64,000 nt of DNA from Prochilodus magdalenae (GCA_024036415.1 JAMWET010006600.1:864501-928500); one strand, 5' to 3'; positions 12,898-27,096 are shown, numbered from the stretch's first letter. The notes: generated by a model from the letters alone, not told the origin. Translations and numbers: made by a program.

Positions 12898-15800
12898 AGG
12901 AATTTGCACCAGATGAACAGCTGTTTGGAAATGTCTAATCATGCCTGGGGTCATTTTGTAGGACAGCACATTTGCATGCGATGACAATGCTAAAATGATA
13001 CATTGTGGGGTCCTGGTCCGGAACGGTCAGTTGTCAAAAATTAATCCTTGCTTATCGCACAGAAGCTCAACACAGCTCATAACTCTGCTATGAGCACCGC
13101 AGGGCACTTTTAAATTAAATTCCCATTCTATTAACAGGAAGAAAGTGAAACAGAAATTCCCATCACATGAGCTGGTCGCATAATATCATATCAACCTCCT
13201 GTCAGCCGGTTTCCTCATGAGAAACTGAGTGTTCCCACAAGGAATCTCCCCGTCACAGCTGATCTCACACAAACATCGTCACTTGCCCCCAGTCTTTACT
13301 GAGTCAGGCAAACACACACGACCTTTCAAAAGCTGTTTCAATCAAACAAAACACTGATCTGTGTGCAGATAAATGTACAGTATTAAATTAATCTAATGTT
13401 ACTCCTGCACAGTTTTACAGCTGTAAGTAATGAGCTAGGAAGATGTAACTAGAACGGCTCATAAGAGAAGATAACATATCGAGCAGACACTTTTCACAAA
13501 ATGCAATGGAAGTTAGAGCTGGCATGATGGCACAAATGTTTTTCCGATGCTGATACTGATCATGAAACCTTCAGCCTCATATATCTATCTATCTTAATCT
13601 ATCCTAATCTTAATTAAAGCACTTCAGGTACAAACAACTCAAACACTCCACTACCTAACAAGAAAGCTCATAGGAACACATGACCTCACCCAATGAGTGT
13701 GCTAGTTCAGGCAAGTTTCATTACAGGACTGGATTCAACTCATTCTTCTCCCCTCTCTGATACCCAATACAGTGGCAAACAATCACGACTATTAGACTGA
13801 AGGGATAGCTCTAATATGACAAAACATGGTAGAAAACCTCTAGGCATTCTTCTCTAGTATACTCTAGAGGACTGTTAGCGCTAGAATACAGTGTTCGTGA
13901 TGAAACACAGAATTTTCAAGATATTTCAGGTGTTATTTGAAGCTTGTTACAGTTTCACTGGTTAAGAGCTCTCTCATAACTGCCCATGTTTTATATTTCC
14001 AATACTCTAACTATATTTCTAACTGACTGAAACTTTTATAGTCAGGTTACCACTCGCAATGCAGTCAATGACATATCTAGAAGTTCCAGAAGGCCTAGAG
14101 CAACATTTTTGATCCCACCTGTTGGAAATCAAGTCCCAACAAACAGGAGAGCTAGCTTGGCTGTATCTACCTCAACCCCACCTATAAAGATTATCCCTGT
14201 TGGGGCGTTTTTCAACCCAAGAATTTATAACCCTCTTCTTTAAAACACTAAAACTTGACAATGAAATAAGAAAAAACACTACAGTACTGACTTAAATTCA
14301 TAAATGATTATTATATTTAATAAAATGAGTATATTTATATATTTATTGGGAAACATTAGGTCTTCTGTGAAGAGCTAGAAGCCCATGAGGTTCTTTAACT
14401 CACTCTCATGTCTTTAAACAGTCAGAAATACACAGATACATAAATCAAGATGTACACTTTAACATTTGATATGATTTTGAAGTAGAATTCTAAATTACTG
14501 GGCTAAATGCCTCATATATCACACATACACCCAGATCACCACGTCATGAGAAACAGTTCACATGTGTTAATCTGTTCCCATGGAGCTCCCAAGCCTTGAC
14601 AAATGGATTTGTGTGATGACTCACACAGGCTGCTAAACTGCACTACTGAGTGCCAATGGGTAAAGTGACATAGTGAGAGTTTAGATCACTCATTTCTTGT
14701 TCACACCCACTGCCGTACAGTAACACGCACTTCTGGTACTGTCACAGAACAGGCTGTGCAAGAGACACCCAATTCTCATATTAATCCTAACTGGGATCTA
14801 CTGGAGCCCTACACACTGTGTGGGTTACAATACTTTGAGAAAGTAGAGATGGCTGAATATTGAAACCACTATCCCAAATGTATTCAGTAACATATTACAT
14901 AACAATACATATAAATACATCTAGAATATATATATTAATCAGGCTGATGGGAAAAACTGTGCTGCTGTTGTTTTTATTTAATTCACATAATTCTTTGGAA
15001 TGAAGGCCCTTTTTTGTTACAAGGTGACGTCATCTCGTAAGACACTCCTTACTGGCCACCAGAAACTGGTCAGGATGCTGCTACAGCTTTCAACTGCACT
15101 GGTGGCTGATCAACCAGAGCACCATAGGCTCAAATTCTAGTAGTGGACTTCAAAAATAAAACTATAAGCAGAATAGGTCCTCTTTAAATGGCGTTATTTT
15201 GGCTCTCATTGCCTGCCTCTGTCTGCTGCTGCTCCAAAAAACCCACCGTCCTCTCATGAACTCCACAAAACTGCATCCCTAAAACAAAATTTGCTAATTT
15301 TACAATAAAGTGGGCAGCTATGTGATTTTTAATTACTGGGTGAAATATTACGCCATGAAATTAATGCTCAGGCTCAACACGGTTTCTGAAATTTTCTGAA
15401 TACTGTTATCCTGTTTTACTCCAACCATATGTCTAGATGTAGAGGTGTTAGTAAATGCTGCTCAGTTCAAAACACAACAGTATTTATTTATTTGGATTTT
15501 TTTCCTCTGATTTTTGGGTTGACTGTCGCATCCACATATTTGCTCTGCTACCCTGAGCCAGCTGTAAATAACTTAGCAAGCTGTGTTTAGCATGCCTGTT
15601 GTATAAACATGACTTCTGTGCCTCTCAGTAAATTAAATGCTTAAAGTAGATGTGTGGAAAATTATAGGCCGCTGATGTCTAAACGTGACCCGTCCAGGCT
15701 CCGCCTATTTACCGTAGTGAATGCTGCCACGTTAGACAAGCTTTACAGAATGTATAATCTTATCTGACCTATAGAGAATCGCTGGATAAAACTTCTGTAG

Positions 15801-16758
15801 GAAGATTCTATGAGTATGAAAAGACAAACTCAATACACTAGATATAATTTTATTTTGTTGCATAATCAAACTAAAATGTTCCAATTCAGTTCACATCAAT
15901 GAGGCCACAGCTATTACAACTAAAGTGGATCAATGCGATTATTTTATAAGCTACAATTTGCATTATAGTTTCATAAGTGCCAAGCTTGTCTAACCTCACA
16001 GCTACAAAAGAGAGAAGAAGCATTAGATAAATCAATTCTGTGCAACCCCACATTGACATGGAAGCTCTGTTTTCATATAAGAATCCCAGAAAATGATCCA
16101 CAATTCACTTAAAATCAGGAACCCTTGGGTAATCCACACAATCATGAGAAACGACCAGACATGAAGGACCAAACCGAGCTGTGAGTATTCAGTGCTCACC
16201 CACCTGTTGGTGAATCCTCGCAATGAGGACAGTCTATTTGGTGACCCTGGAGGAATGTGAACTCTTACTAGCCCTTTTCAGGCAGACTATCTCTACTGGA
16301 GTCCACACAGAGCAGAGGGGAGGTGTGCAAGCAGCACATCCCGATCAGTAACAGAGCGTGACTGAAATGTTAAAAGTGCACAGGAAATGAGAGCTGAGCT
16401 CAAATCCTTTCCACAACAACCAACAGAAGATAACAGGCAATAATCTGACAGAAGTCCTGAAAATACACTGTGACGGAAGATCAGCTGAAGATCAGGAGGC
16501 TGGTTGAAGATTTATGTCTAAATGATATTTCTATATCAGAGTCACATACAGAAACAATGATAGAGTTGCATTTGACAACATCATTAGAGAAAAAACGCTG
16601 GATTGGATATTTGGGGAAAATCAAAATAAAAAAAATTCTGATCCAATTCTGTAACAAATGTAGTCAGAACCATCACAGAATTGCTTGTGGCACCACATAA
16701 CACACAGCCATGTAAGTCAGCCATGTAATGACCACAGTAAGCCACATGTAGCTTAAAA
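12898..16758. other. non-coding, nothing specific seen
   Basis: Nearly 4 kb without a recognisable exon, RNA gene or repeat family. The frames at 15886-16223 (minus) and 16470-16700 (plus) are short and featureless. Confidence 0.45.
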
Positions 16759-17041
16759 CCCTTATGAAACGATAACATATGGCAACGTATTGGAAAATAT
16801 AGTGCAATATATTAAATAATACAATGTCATATATGGGAAACAAGTGCATATATTTTGCATATATTTATATAGTGATAAATATATTATAATATTTTGTATA
16901 ATACATAAGGACTTTCCGCTTTTCATATATATTTTCATATATATATGATAATATATATAGTTTTATATATGTGAGAATATTTTCATACATACATGTGGCA
17001 ATATATGTATATATTCTCACATATATAAAACTATATATATT

Positions 17042-17138
<97 letters not shown>

Positions 17139-17412
17139 ATACATGCACACATATGGAGAAATACATATGATGTCTATTACATATAAAATGAAAGATATTA
17201 CAATATATAAGTAAATATATATTATACTACCATACATACAATATATGAAAAGCTGCAATTCCTTATGTATTATACAATATATTGTAATATATTTATCACT
17301 ATATAAATATATGCAAAATATATGCACTTGTTTGCCATATATGACATTGTATTATTTAATATATTGCACTATATTTTCCAATACATTGCCATATATTATC
17401 GTTTCATAAGGG
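16759..17412. mobile_element. large AT-rich palindromic (foldback) element, copy 1
   Basis: It starts CCCTTATGAAACGATAACAT and ends with the reverse complement (TTATCGTTTCATAAGGG). The inverted similarity continues inward through GGAAAATATAGTGCAATATA, TTAAATAATACAATGTCATA and CAAGTGCATATA. The central part has a further inverted block, and the right arm contains an (AT)n expansion at about 17046-17128. A second copy is at 21781-22426. There is no coding capacity. Confidence 0.85.
17046..17128. repeat. (AT)n tract inside palindromic element
   Basis: About 80 bp of uninterrupted AT. The copy at 21781 lacks it, so it expanded after insertion or in one lineage of the element. Confidence 0.95.
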
Positions 17413-17450
17413 AAGGCAAGGGAACAGCTCAGTCCGTTATATCCGGTATA

Positions 17451-17646
17451 TTTACATTTACAGTATCCGACAGATGCTCTTATCCAGAGCGGCAAATCAT
17501 TTCTTACACTAGTAAGCACAGGTAGCTGTAGAGGTCTTGCACAAGGACTCTTATTGGTGTAGGGCAAGGTGCCTGCCTAAGTGTGTAATCGAAGACCTGT
17601 CTACAGCATGGGAGGTGGGGGTGTTACACACTACACTATACACACC
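17451..17646 (-). mobile_element. tRNA-derived SINE, copy C (diverged)
   Basis: On the plus strand it starts with the tail complement TTTACATTTACAGTATCCGA..GCTCTTATCCAGAGCG, then CTTGCACAAGGACTCTTATT and a decayed tRNA-like region. It lies 38 bp from the end of the palindromic element. Confidence 0.78.
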
Positions 17647-19960
17647 ACTATGCATTTACATTTGTATAGCTTTACAATGGCACACTATGTTGAATTTTTT
17701 ATGATATTGAATTAGCCTTGCAGTTCAACAGCAAAACTACAGAAGCAAACATGTCCAGAGATGTTTGGGCTGATTGTTTATGTTTATAACTTTAATTGAA
17801 ACACTTTAATATGGCATACTTGCACCATACATGAGGATACTCAAGGTTTATGTATCAGTATCGGCAATTAGAGAGAGGAATCCTGTATCGTGTATCGTGA
17901 CATTTCTATCAAGAATCCAAAAAGCCAAATAATTCTGAAAGTTTAAACCTATTTGTCAGTAACTATACAGTTTTCCTTTTTTTCCTTCCTTCATGGAATG
18001 TACACTTAGCCTCCCTCTGTAGAGGCCTGCAGGCTTTGATTAAGGGCCAGATGGAAAGCCTCAGAGACATGAAGAAGACAATGGCGATGATGAAGGGGAG
18101 TGCTGGACTGCATGTTCCTAGGAATGATGCATGAACTCGCTTGCCCAAATGTATCAGGTTCATTCTGTATTTGTTGCTCACACAAACAGCGACCTACAAA
18201 CACACACGCGATCACAAGAAGAAGAGCTCGGGTTCCAGGAACTACAAGAGCTTCATGCTGTATCGGTTTCCTCTGGTGAATACTGATAAGCTCAGCTCTA
18301 GCTAACAAACTTCTAGGATCATCATCGAATTTCTCCCCTCGGAACTTGTCGGGTCCATTTTAATGGAAAAACGATTAATCCCTCAGTTCTAGACTATCAG
18401 AAATTGTGGGTCACGTTCTGCTCCCACTGCTGGGAACTCATTTTTGTTATGACCAGAACCAAACAAGGGAATTTGGCATTAGATTTATTTTCCACAGCGC
18501 ACGTTAGGCCGGTACTGTCTACATAATCTGCCTTTTCCTAATGTTCTCTGTAAAGATGCTCTCATATAATCACTGCTAATGACAGCAGTCAAGTAAAGTA
18601 CTTCTGATAGGGTGGAGCAGCCATAAGCAAACCGACTGGTTAAACCCAAACTGATGCTAAATGAAACCAATCGGTTCTAAGCATGTAGAGATCCACTAGT
18701 CATTAAGCATCTATTTCTTCATACAACATGATGATAGGTTGTTCAATGAACGCGAATAAAGAAGATACAGCGTCACAAAAACCCAAACGAACCTGCAACA
18801 AGTACATAAGTCGATGAATCTGATAAAAATAACTGAAAAAGAAAAACCCCCTAAATAATGGATATCAGCGAAATGCTAAAGAGTCACCATTAGGGCACAG
18901 CAGCAGTGGATGGAAGGAGGATAAGATCTGCCTGCTGATGATGTCCCCAGTGTAGTTAGAGCTAGGTCTGTACTAGAGAGCTCTAATTTAATATGATCAT
19001 GTTAGTTTTAATTAACCTGTTTATTATTTCCCAGTGTTAAAGTCAGCATTTAAACAGAAACTGTGCTCTGAAATGACAAGAAAATGGTTAAATTGAAGTT
19101 TTTCCCCTGTCGAGGATGTGTTCACTTATTTTCACATAGAAATTCAACAAAACATTGGTCTTATATTGTTAAGAATACTCAAATATATTCAAGACATTAT
19201 TCAGGATCATGTTTGAAAACGAAAAATGTGAGGGCTGCAGCCCTAGAAACAAGTGGTGGGAATGAACAAGGTGAGAAAAGTGGACTCTGAAGTTGACCAG
19301 GAATATCTGACCTATGAAACTTCGACCCCCGAATGACCCGTGACCAAGCGAAAAGCAGTCAAGACACAGCTGGGGCAGGAGAAAATGTGAGAATGCACAT
19401 TCACACCCACAGATGTCCTTTCTCTGCTCACAAAAGAGAGACATGCTCCCTTTGATATCATCTAGTATAAACTATTTAAAAATGAAAAGCTTTCAAATCA
19501 GACTGTACACTCTTAAAACTACAGCATGCCAAAACTGGATCTCTGGGGTGATGCCAGGAAACAACCTCTTAGGAGCTCGCTAAAGAACCACTTTCTGTAA
19601 ACGTGATGCTCTGTGAAAATTTCCTGTTTAAAGAACCTCCACACAAGGTTTATTTTTTCCTAGAACTGTACATACAAAGCCAGGAGCCATTTAGGAACCT
19701 CCATTTTAAAGGGAGTGCAACTTTGCAGCTTGTAGTTGTGGAGGAGAATTGCACAGTGATTATGTATGAAGTGGGAAGGAGAGAGAAAAACAGGGAGTAA
19801 CCACAGCCTTCTAAAACTCCTCTCCTTCTCTTCCCTCGGGATCACATTTAACCTATTTCTCTTTGCAGCTCACTTCCAGATGCTACTCAAATTCCCCGGC
19901 TTTATCAATCTTTCCCTTTCTTCCCTCTTTTAGCGAGCAATAATAACAAAGTCCTGTGGC
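17647..19960. other. non-coding, mostly nothing specific
   Basis: Short frames at 17963-18308 (minus) have no domain. Around 19557-19710 there are several AGAACC-type segments like those of the repeat at 30480-30850. No exon was seen. Confidence 0.4.
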
Positions 19961-19973
19961 AGAGAGAGAGGGG

Positions 19974-20004
<31 letters not shown>

Positions 20005-20022
20005 GCAGACAAAGAGAGACAA

Positions 20023-20053
<31 letters not shown>

Positions 20054-20157
20054 CAGAAAGAGACAATGAGAGAGAGAGAGAGAGAGACAGACAGACAAAA
20101 AGAGACAGAGAGAGACACACACACAGAGAGACAGAGCGTGAGAGAGACAGAGAGAGC

Positions 20158-20202
<45 letters not shown>

Positions 20203-20370
20203 ACACACAAAGAGAGACAGAGAGTGAGAGAGAGAGACAGAGAGAGAGAGAGACAGATAAAGAGAGACAAAGAGACAGAGGGAGAGAGAGAGAGAGAGAG
20301 AGAGGGTAAGAGAGATAAAAAGAGAGACAGTCTAAGAGAGAGAAAAAGAGAGACACAGACAAACAGAGAC

Positions 20371-20415
<45 letters not shown>

Positions 20416-20433
20416 CAAAGAGAGACAGAGAGT

Positions 20434-20481
<48 letters not shown>

Positions 20482-20565
20482 AAGAGAGCTAGAGAGTAAG
20501 AGACAGAGAGACAGACAAAGAGAGTTAGAGATAGAGAGGGAGAGAGAGAGACAGAGAGGGGGGGG
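19961..20565. repeat. ~600-bp polypurine (GA)n complex satellite
   Basis: The plus strand is almost entirely purine: GAGAGA blocks interrupted by GACA, AAAG and short CA runs. The frames read Arg/Glu on one strand and Ser/Leu on the other, and they are artefacts of the repeat. Confidence 0.97.
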
Positions 20566-21780
20566 CAGAAGAGGAAGGAAAGGAAAGACAAGGAAGAGGG
20601 TAACAAGCCAGTGTGGAAACCAGGGCCTGTTTTCATTAAGCTCTCAGAGTAGGAGTGCTAAGCCTGAATCTGTTCTTGTCTGTTCAGTGAAGGAGAGGAA
20701 TCAGATCCTAGACCTACATTACAACCTGATCAGAATGAAGCTTTTGTCCCACAGAGCTACGAACGCTAACAGTTGATAACATTGGCCAACAGATTACACA
20801 CAGTGACTCTGATAGTGATATTGTTTTCAACCGTATAAACCTGGTTAGTTAGTTACTGTGCACCCTTTAAACCCTCAGGGGCTTCATGTGGGCCTACACT
20901 ACATAACTCCCAGAGTGGCTCCACAGTACCTACTGAATCATTCACAGCAGCTACTCAGTGATAAGATCACTCACAGCTGGGTTCACAGGGTTATAAATGT
21001 TTTGGGAAAACCTGTAAGAAACACACATACAGCGGTCAGTGGCTGAAAAGCAGTGACCCAAGCTTGCTCCCGTCTGAGTCAATCCATAGCCACAGCCACT
21101 AACCTACAGTAGCCCTCAAGATCTGCTGGCCTGCTGACCTGCTGGTCAAACTGTGGCTGTGAGATCATGGGACGGAGGTCACTCAGAAGCATGTGTACAT
21201 GCAGGCATGTTTTATGTGTAGCCACTCAACAGGAGGTGGACTATTTTCAGCAGCACAGGTTTCCCTAGACCATACCTCTTGCTGAATATAAGCATGAAAG
21301 AGCACTTAAACTGCTGAGAGGAAAACAGCGAGAGTTAGAGAATAAAGGGAAGAAATAAAAATAGTGAGAGAAAGGGAAACAGAAAGAGATAGAAGTCTTG
21401 GCCGGCTGCTTCTCCAAAGAGATCAAATTCTCAACTCACAAACAGATCTCCCTTTCTCTCTCTCGTTCTATTCAAAGGTCCCTTGCTTCTCATGAACCAA
21501 GCAAACTGCGACACCACACAGAAGGTGGAGATATGTATATAACTGAGACCTTACAGAGAAGACACCAGTTTATGAACGACACAGTAAACTAGGTGTGTCC
21601 TAAACCAGAAATGAGCGGCAGGAGCTGGAAATGGGTGAACGTGCTAACTGTAGAGGACAGCAGCAAACCGTCAGTCTAACAAGCACACTTATAGGCTCAC
21701 AGATGCTCAGACAGGCGAGGTAGTAAAACTCGGTCTGGAATGACACTAGGACTTTTGACTTTTTTGATACTAGGAAGCAT
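20566..21780. other. non-coding, nothing specific seen
   Basis: No gene or element was recognised between the GA tract and the second palindromic element. Confidence 0.5.
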
Positions 21781-22426
21781 CCCTTATGAAACGATAATAT
21801 ATGGCAATGTATTGGAAAATATAGTGCAATATATTAAATAATACAATGTTATGTATGGGAAACAAGTGCATATATTTATATAGTGATAAATATATTACAA
21901 TATATTGTATAATACATAAGGAATTGCTGCTTTTCATATATTGTATGTATGGTAGTATAATATATATATTTTTACTTATATATTGTAATATATTTCATTT
22001 TATATGTAATAGACATCATATGTATTTCTCCATGTGTTTGCATATATGATTATATATATAGTTTTATATATGTGAGAATATTTTCATACATACATGTGGC
22101 AATATACAGTATGTATATATTCTCACATATATAAAACTATATATATTATCATATATGCAAACACATATGGAGAAATACATATGATGTCTATTACATATAA
22201 AATGAAATATATTACAATATATAAGTAAACATATATTATACTACCAAACATACAATATATGAAAAGCGGCAATTCCTTATGTATTATACAATATATTGTA
22301 ATATATTTATCACTATATAAATATATGCAAAATATATGCACTTGTTTCCCATATATGACATTATATTATTTAATATATTGCACTATATTTTCCAATACAT
22401 TGCCATATATTATCTTTTCATAAGGG
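21781..22426. mobile_element. large AT-rich palindromic (foldback) element, copy 2
   Basis: Starts CCCTTATGAAACGATAATAT and ends TATCTTTTCATAAGGG. The two halves (about 320 bp each) are near-complete reverse complements meeting around 22100, including blocks such as CATACATACATGTGGCAATA, GTGAGAATAT and ATGATGTCTATTACATATAA. Flanks are AT on both sides of this copy and AA on both sides of copy 1, suggesting a 2-bp target duplication, but the evidence for that is thin. Confidence 0.88.
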
Positions 22427-23265
22427 ATTACTGTCAGTACTATAAAGATACTAAATTTTTGAACCCAGCATCAATGGATACTTCAACTGAATGTTCACCA
22501 ATACACTTGCAATAAATGCGTATTAATAAGCGAGAGACTGATGCTTTAATATGGTAAATCTATTTTTCCCCCCACATGTGCCAATGCTGATGCTAAAAAC
22601 AAACATTTACCAAAATGAAATAAATTGGACCTACATCAACCTGAATTTACATTGTGTGATATTTACTTCTGCATGATTATAAATGCAGTAATATTAATAA
22701 AGTAGCTGTAATCATTTAGTTTTCTCAAACAGTGCACACATAGGTATGTATTTCTGTATGGTCAGCACTGAATGTCAAGCTTTGTGTCTGGTACAGCCAG
22801 GATCATGTGGGCTTGCTCTATGTGTAGGTCAGAGATAAGAGGAGGTTAAGAGCTTTCACTACGGTAAAGGCCCACACCGGCTGCTCTTAAGATCAAATCA
22901 GTGAATCTACAAAAGCAGATAACGCAGCAGAGAGCCAGGGAGACACAGGGGAGGAGAGAGAAAGAGAGAAAGAGGGAGAGAGAGAGAGATTGTATGAAGA
23001 GTGTATGAAGCTTTAAACGGTTTAAACCTCAAGACCAAATGCTCAGATTTATCTCTCAGTTTTTATTCTGAGTTTCGCTTCGCTGACCTTCTATTCTATC
23101 ATCCTCAAATTTAATTTCTCTCCCTCCATCTCTCTCACTAAGCCAGGATCCTCACTCAGCCAATAGCAGCTCGGTCACCCGGAAAATAGAAGACACCAAA
23201 TACCTACCCAGCAGAGAGAAGAGAGACATAGAGCAGGAGAGACAAAGAGACACACACAACAAGTG
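22427..23265. other. non-coding with short GA patch near 22950-22990
   Basis: No exon was recognised. Short AGAG-rich patches precede the main GA microsatellite. Confidence 0.45.
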
Positions 23266-23363
<98 letters not shown>

Positions 23364-23396
23364 ACGAGATCACGAGAGCAAGAGTGAGAGAGAGAG

Positions 23397-23434
<38 letters not shown>
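23266..23434. repeat. (GA)n microsatellite, two blocks
   Basis: About 95 bp of pure GA, a short CACGAGATCACGAGAGC interruption, and a further GA-rich block to about 23434. Confidence 0.97.
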
Positions 23435-23438
<4 letters not shown>

Positions 23439-24639
23439 CCTCACCAATCTTAACAGCACTGTCATCACTGACTGATAAAGCAGCTCCTTTATCTACACTG
23501 ATTAAATTACTGCCTAATCTAAATCTTAATCTCAATCTGCCGCCTCTCTTGAGGCTAGATGTAGCTACCAGACTGAACATCCCTTTAGATGTACGTGCTG
23601 TCTCCACATAACGAAGGAACACATGTATAAGATTAGGGCTGATTATGAGTGTGTATGAGTGTGCACACACCCAAACACAGATTATATATAAACATCAGGT
23701 TTCATTTCCTTTACTTCTTAAGTGACAGGGGCGCCCAGACTTTTGCATGACTGTACACACAGCTGTAAACGGGTTTGAAAACAGGGCTGTTAAATATGTA
23801 GTAAAACAATCAGAGCAAAATTGCCCTTCGCAAAACCCTCGTATCATAGAAGGCTTCAATGCTGGTAAAATTATTAAATCCATCAATCATTCACCAATGA
23901 TAAATATACTGGCGGTACACAGCCTTACAGCCCAACTGGAGCTTGAATACCAATCTAGGCGCATGAACTGGCCTTCGTCAGTAGCATTAATCCTGATATA
24001 TTCATTTCCTATTAATGTTTCCATTTTCTTCTACATTAACCATCTCTCTTTCTGTGCTCTTTGGGATCTCTAGAATGAGTATGTGAAATTCCTGTCTGCA
24101 GCTCATCCTCTAACCTGATACACCACACAGGACAAACGTCTATCAATTTCATAAAATGGCTATTATGAGATGATTTATCAGAATGAGGTCCCTTTACAAA
24201 ATTCGCCATGTTACATCACTGATGCTAGTCACTGAAATATCAGTCACATCAGTTCTGTTAATTAGCAGTATTTAGCCACTACTCAAAAATGCTATTGAAC
24301 ATTTGACAGCCTTACCCATCACTGTGTTTTTTATTTCATGCTCTTTACAAACATTCAAGATATTTTACATTTAGCAGAAAAAATTTCTTCCCTTGAAAGT
24401 CAGTAAAAAAATAATAATTAAGCTATTACTCCTTATATCTTAATTTACACATCTGCAGCCCTCGTTACAGTACAAAACCAATGCTGGTTGTGACTTTCAT
24501 GTACATATGCATCTGCAGGACATCAGTATCAGCCAATTTGAGAGAGATTGTTATTTTGGTTGATCTGTTACTGGCATAAATATAACAGGCCATATTGTTA
24601 CATCAAAAACATGGTAAATATTTCAACCGCTGCTGCAAT

Positions 24640-24642
<3 letters not shown>
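23435..24642. other. non-coding, nothing specific seen
   Basis: The open frame at 23747-24073 (plus) includes TTGCATGACTGTACACAC-adjacent text and words that resemble Tc1-type debris, but no motif can be named. Confidence 0.4.

Positions 24643-24699
<57 letters not shown>
24643..24699. repeat. (TG)n microsatellite
   Basis: About 28 TG units. Confidence 0.97.
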
Positions 24700-24705
<6 letters not shown>

Positions 24706-24795
24706 GCAGAACAGGACGAAGCCCAGAGCAACATCTCTGTAATAATTACCATTACAGCACTGTTTCATCACATTCAGGCATTAATGTAGTCTGAG

Positions 24796-24798
<3 letters not shown>

Positions 24799-24839
<41 letters not shown>

Positions 24840-24858
24840 CTCTCTCTCTCTCTCTCTC
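24799..24858. repeat. (AC)n(TC)n compound microsatellite
   Basis: About 18 AC units followed by about 11 TC units. With the (TG)n block 100 bp upstream it forms an inverted pair. Confidence 0.97.
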
Positions 24859-27086
24859 GCTTGCTTGACGGTTTCCATGGAAACCACAGCCACCACTATG
24901 CACATAAAGCTTCAGCTCTGAAACATGAAGAGAAGATGCCGCTGTAGACTGGATGTTTATTTCCCAGCATATGGTTTGGCAAAAAACCTCAGTTACCCAA
25001 TTTTCCCTTCACCCTAAACACATGTTTGGTATCCAAACGTCGCTTCTTTACTGTAACACTGAAGCTACGAGGTTAGCACTGCTAACAAACACTAGAAATC
25101 AAGAGTCACCCATATCTTCTCCATAACCCATTCCCCAAACTCTCAACACGCTCAAAACGCATTCAGGTCCTTTTCCAAGACTTATCGATGTGGTTGAGAT
25201 GGGCTGGTGTGTTACTGGGTCATGTGATGGTCATGTCACCTAGTTAAACATTACACTTAATTTGCCGCCATTGTCACAACTTTATAGACTTTTGTAGGCC
25301 TTCGTGCTTTGGGCCTTCTCTGGTGTGGAGAACATTACATCGTACTGTGAACTATAAAAATGGACACAAGCTCACCTGTAGCCAGTGCCAGAGCAATAGA
25401 GAGAGTCACGTTAATTCCCTGTGACCCAATAGTGTTTTGGGCTGCTTATACTGCGAGCTAATTAATAATCATGCATAAAACCACAAGACTGTTCAGACAA
25501 ACCATAAAAGTTACATTCAAGTGTATATCTGTAGTAACTACCACCACATCCATTGGTACAGCCTTAGTTCGCTGAGTGTAAACCAAAGAGTGGATGGTAA
25601 TCAAATGAAGATGAAGCTTCTCATTCTTATTTCTCACTCCACTTTAAATGTGCCACTTACATTCAGACACCTGGAATACAGTCAAAGAGTGTGAGGTGCT
25701 CTGTTCTGCATCATATAACTGCAGTTCTGGAAACAAGCCCCACTCCGACCTTGCTTGTAGCTGTTGTTTCTGTTTTCAAACATACACATTAGCGTTTTAT
25801 CTCCAGCGCTAAACTGTAGCAGCAAAATCTGGACCCTAAAAACGTCACTGGTTGGAAAGCTGTGTATGCTTTTCAGCAAACCGTTCAGTTTAGGCCAAGC
25901 ACAAAACGTTTATATTATGTGGGAGGTACTTAAAACCCACCCTTGTGATTTAACCCTTTATTTTGTAACAGTGGTTCTTTAAAAGAACAACCTCATAAAA
26001 GGTTCTTTAGCAAAACAGAAGTGATCTTAAAGATTATGAGCTGAACAACATCGAACGTTTGTGTTTAGGCATCTAGAAAAGTCGGCTAGGCAGTAGAGCT
26101 AACAGCCCCACCAGGCTCTTCCCCATGGCGCTGAGCTGATATGGCTGCTTTTATTGCGAGGATGTAATATACAGCAGAGCTTGTCTCAATGCTGCTCCGC
26201 CATTAAACTGCTGTTCCATCAGCAACAACCCTGCATCCTTCAGGCTTCACTGCCTGCTACTGGCAAGTGTACTGTAAAATGCAAATCCTAAGGTAGTAAC
26301 TCAGCAGCATTCATCATTTTTAGAATGTTAAAATCATGTGTACTAATATTCAATAACGTACAAGGTGGAGCTGAAAGATTCATCGCTTTTACATCAAAAT
26401 CTCAATTTGAGATAACAATTCATCAATTTAATTTCCCTGTGTCTGTTTAAAACAGGGAAATTGCATCTAATATTACCCAGCTAGTAAACTGTCTATTGAT
26501 GAATTAGACTAATTAGCGCCAACCGAACTTCCATGTGTTGTGACATCAAACCACCCTTTGGGCATACTACTTTTTTTAACCTCAAGCCAAGAAAGAGTGG
26601 TGGTTTTCCAAGGTGGTTATATTATTTAACAGGCCTGAACCTTAATTTAAAAATAATCACTACTTTAACTGAACTAACAATATTAGTCAAAAAAATAGAA
26701 ATTTTTCAATTAGAAAAAAAAAAATCAGAGCTCCCTAACAACAATTTTTAATTTTTCAGTTATTTACACTTTTTTTCAAAATAATACAATTTGTAACTAT
26801 TGTGCATGTGTTATCACTCAGAGGCCATTCTAGAAAGCTGCAAGAGATGGACAGAGTGTAATAGCTGGCCTCAGATCAGCACAAAAGGTCAGTTTTAACA
26901 CTTCAAGTCAATCCACAGCGCTGTGCTCTTCATTCATCGCACCAAGTCGAGCGCGCATCCCCCTTTGTTTACAAGATCCGCAGAGCCCCCTTTGGCCAAT
27001 CAAGCGCTTCACAAGCGCAAGCCACCCGGATAAAGAGCGGGATGGAGAAGAAATATGAGAGAATGGTGGAAAAGAATGAGAGGGGG

Positions 27087-27096
<10 letters not shown>
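24859..27096. other. non-coding, nothing specific seen
   Basis: No exon was recognised. A short inverted GGTTCTTT/AAAGAACA motif at about 25973-25989 resembles the GGTTCT-type repeat family. A CpG-containing patch lies at about 26940-27040 next to the GA tract. Confidence 0.4.

Noticed and set aside
16865..17327. Tyr/Ile-repeat open frames
   Set aside because: They are frames through the AT-rich palindromic element and its (AT)n tract.
19883..20776. Open frames up to 243 codons of Ser/Leu or Arg/Glu repeats
   Set aside because: They arise from the GA tract; all frames stay open simply because stop codons cannot occur in it.
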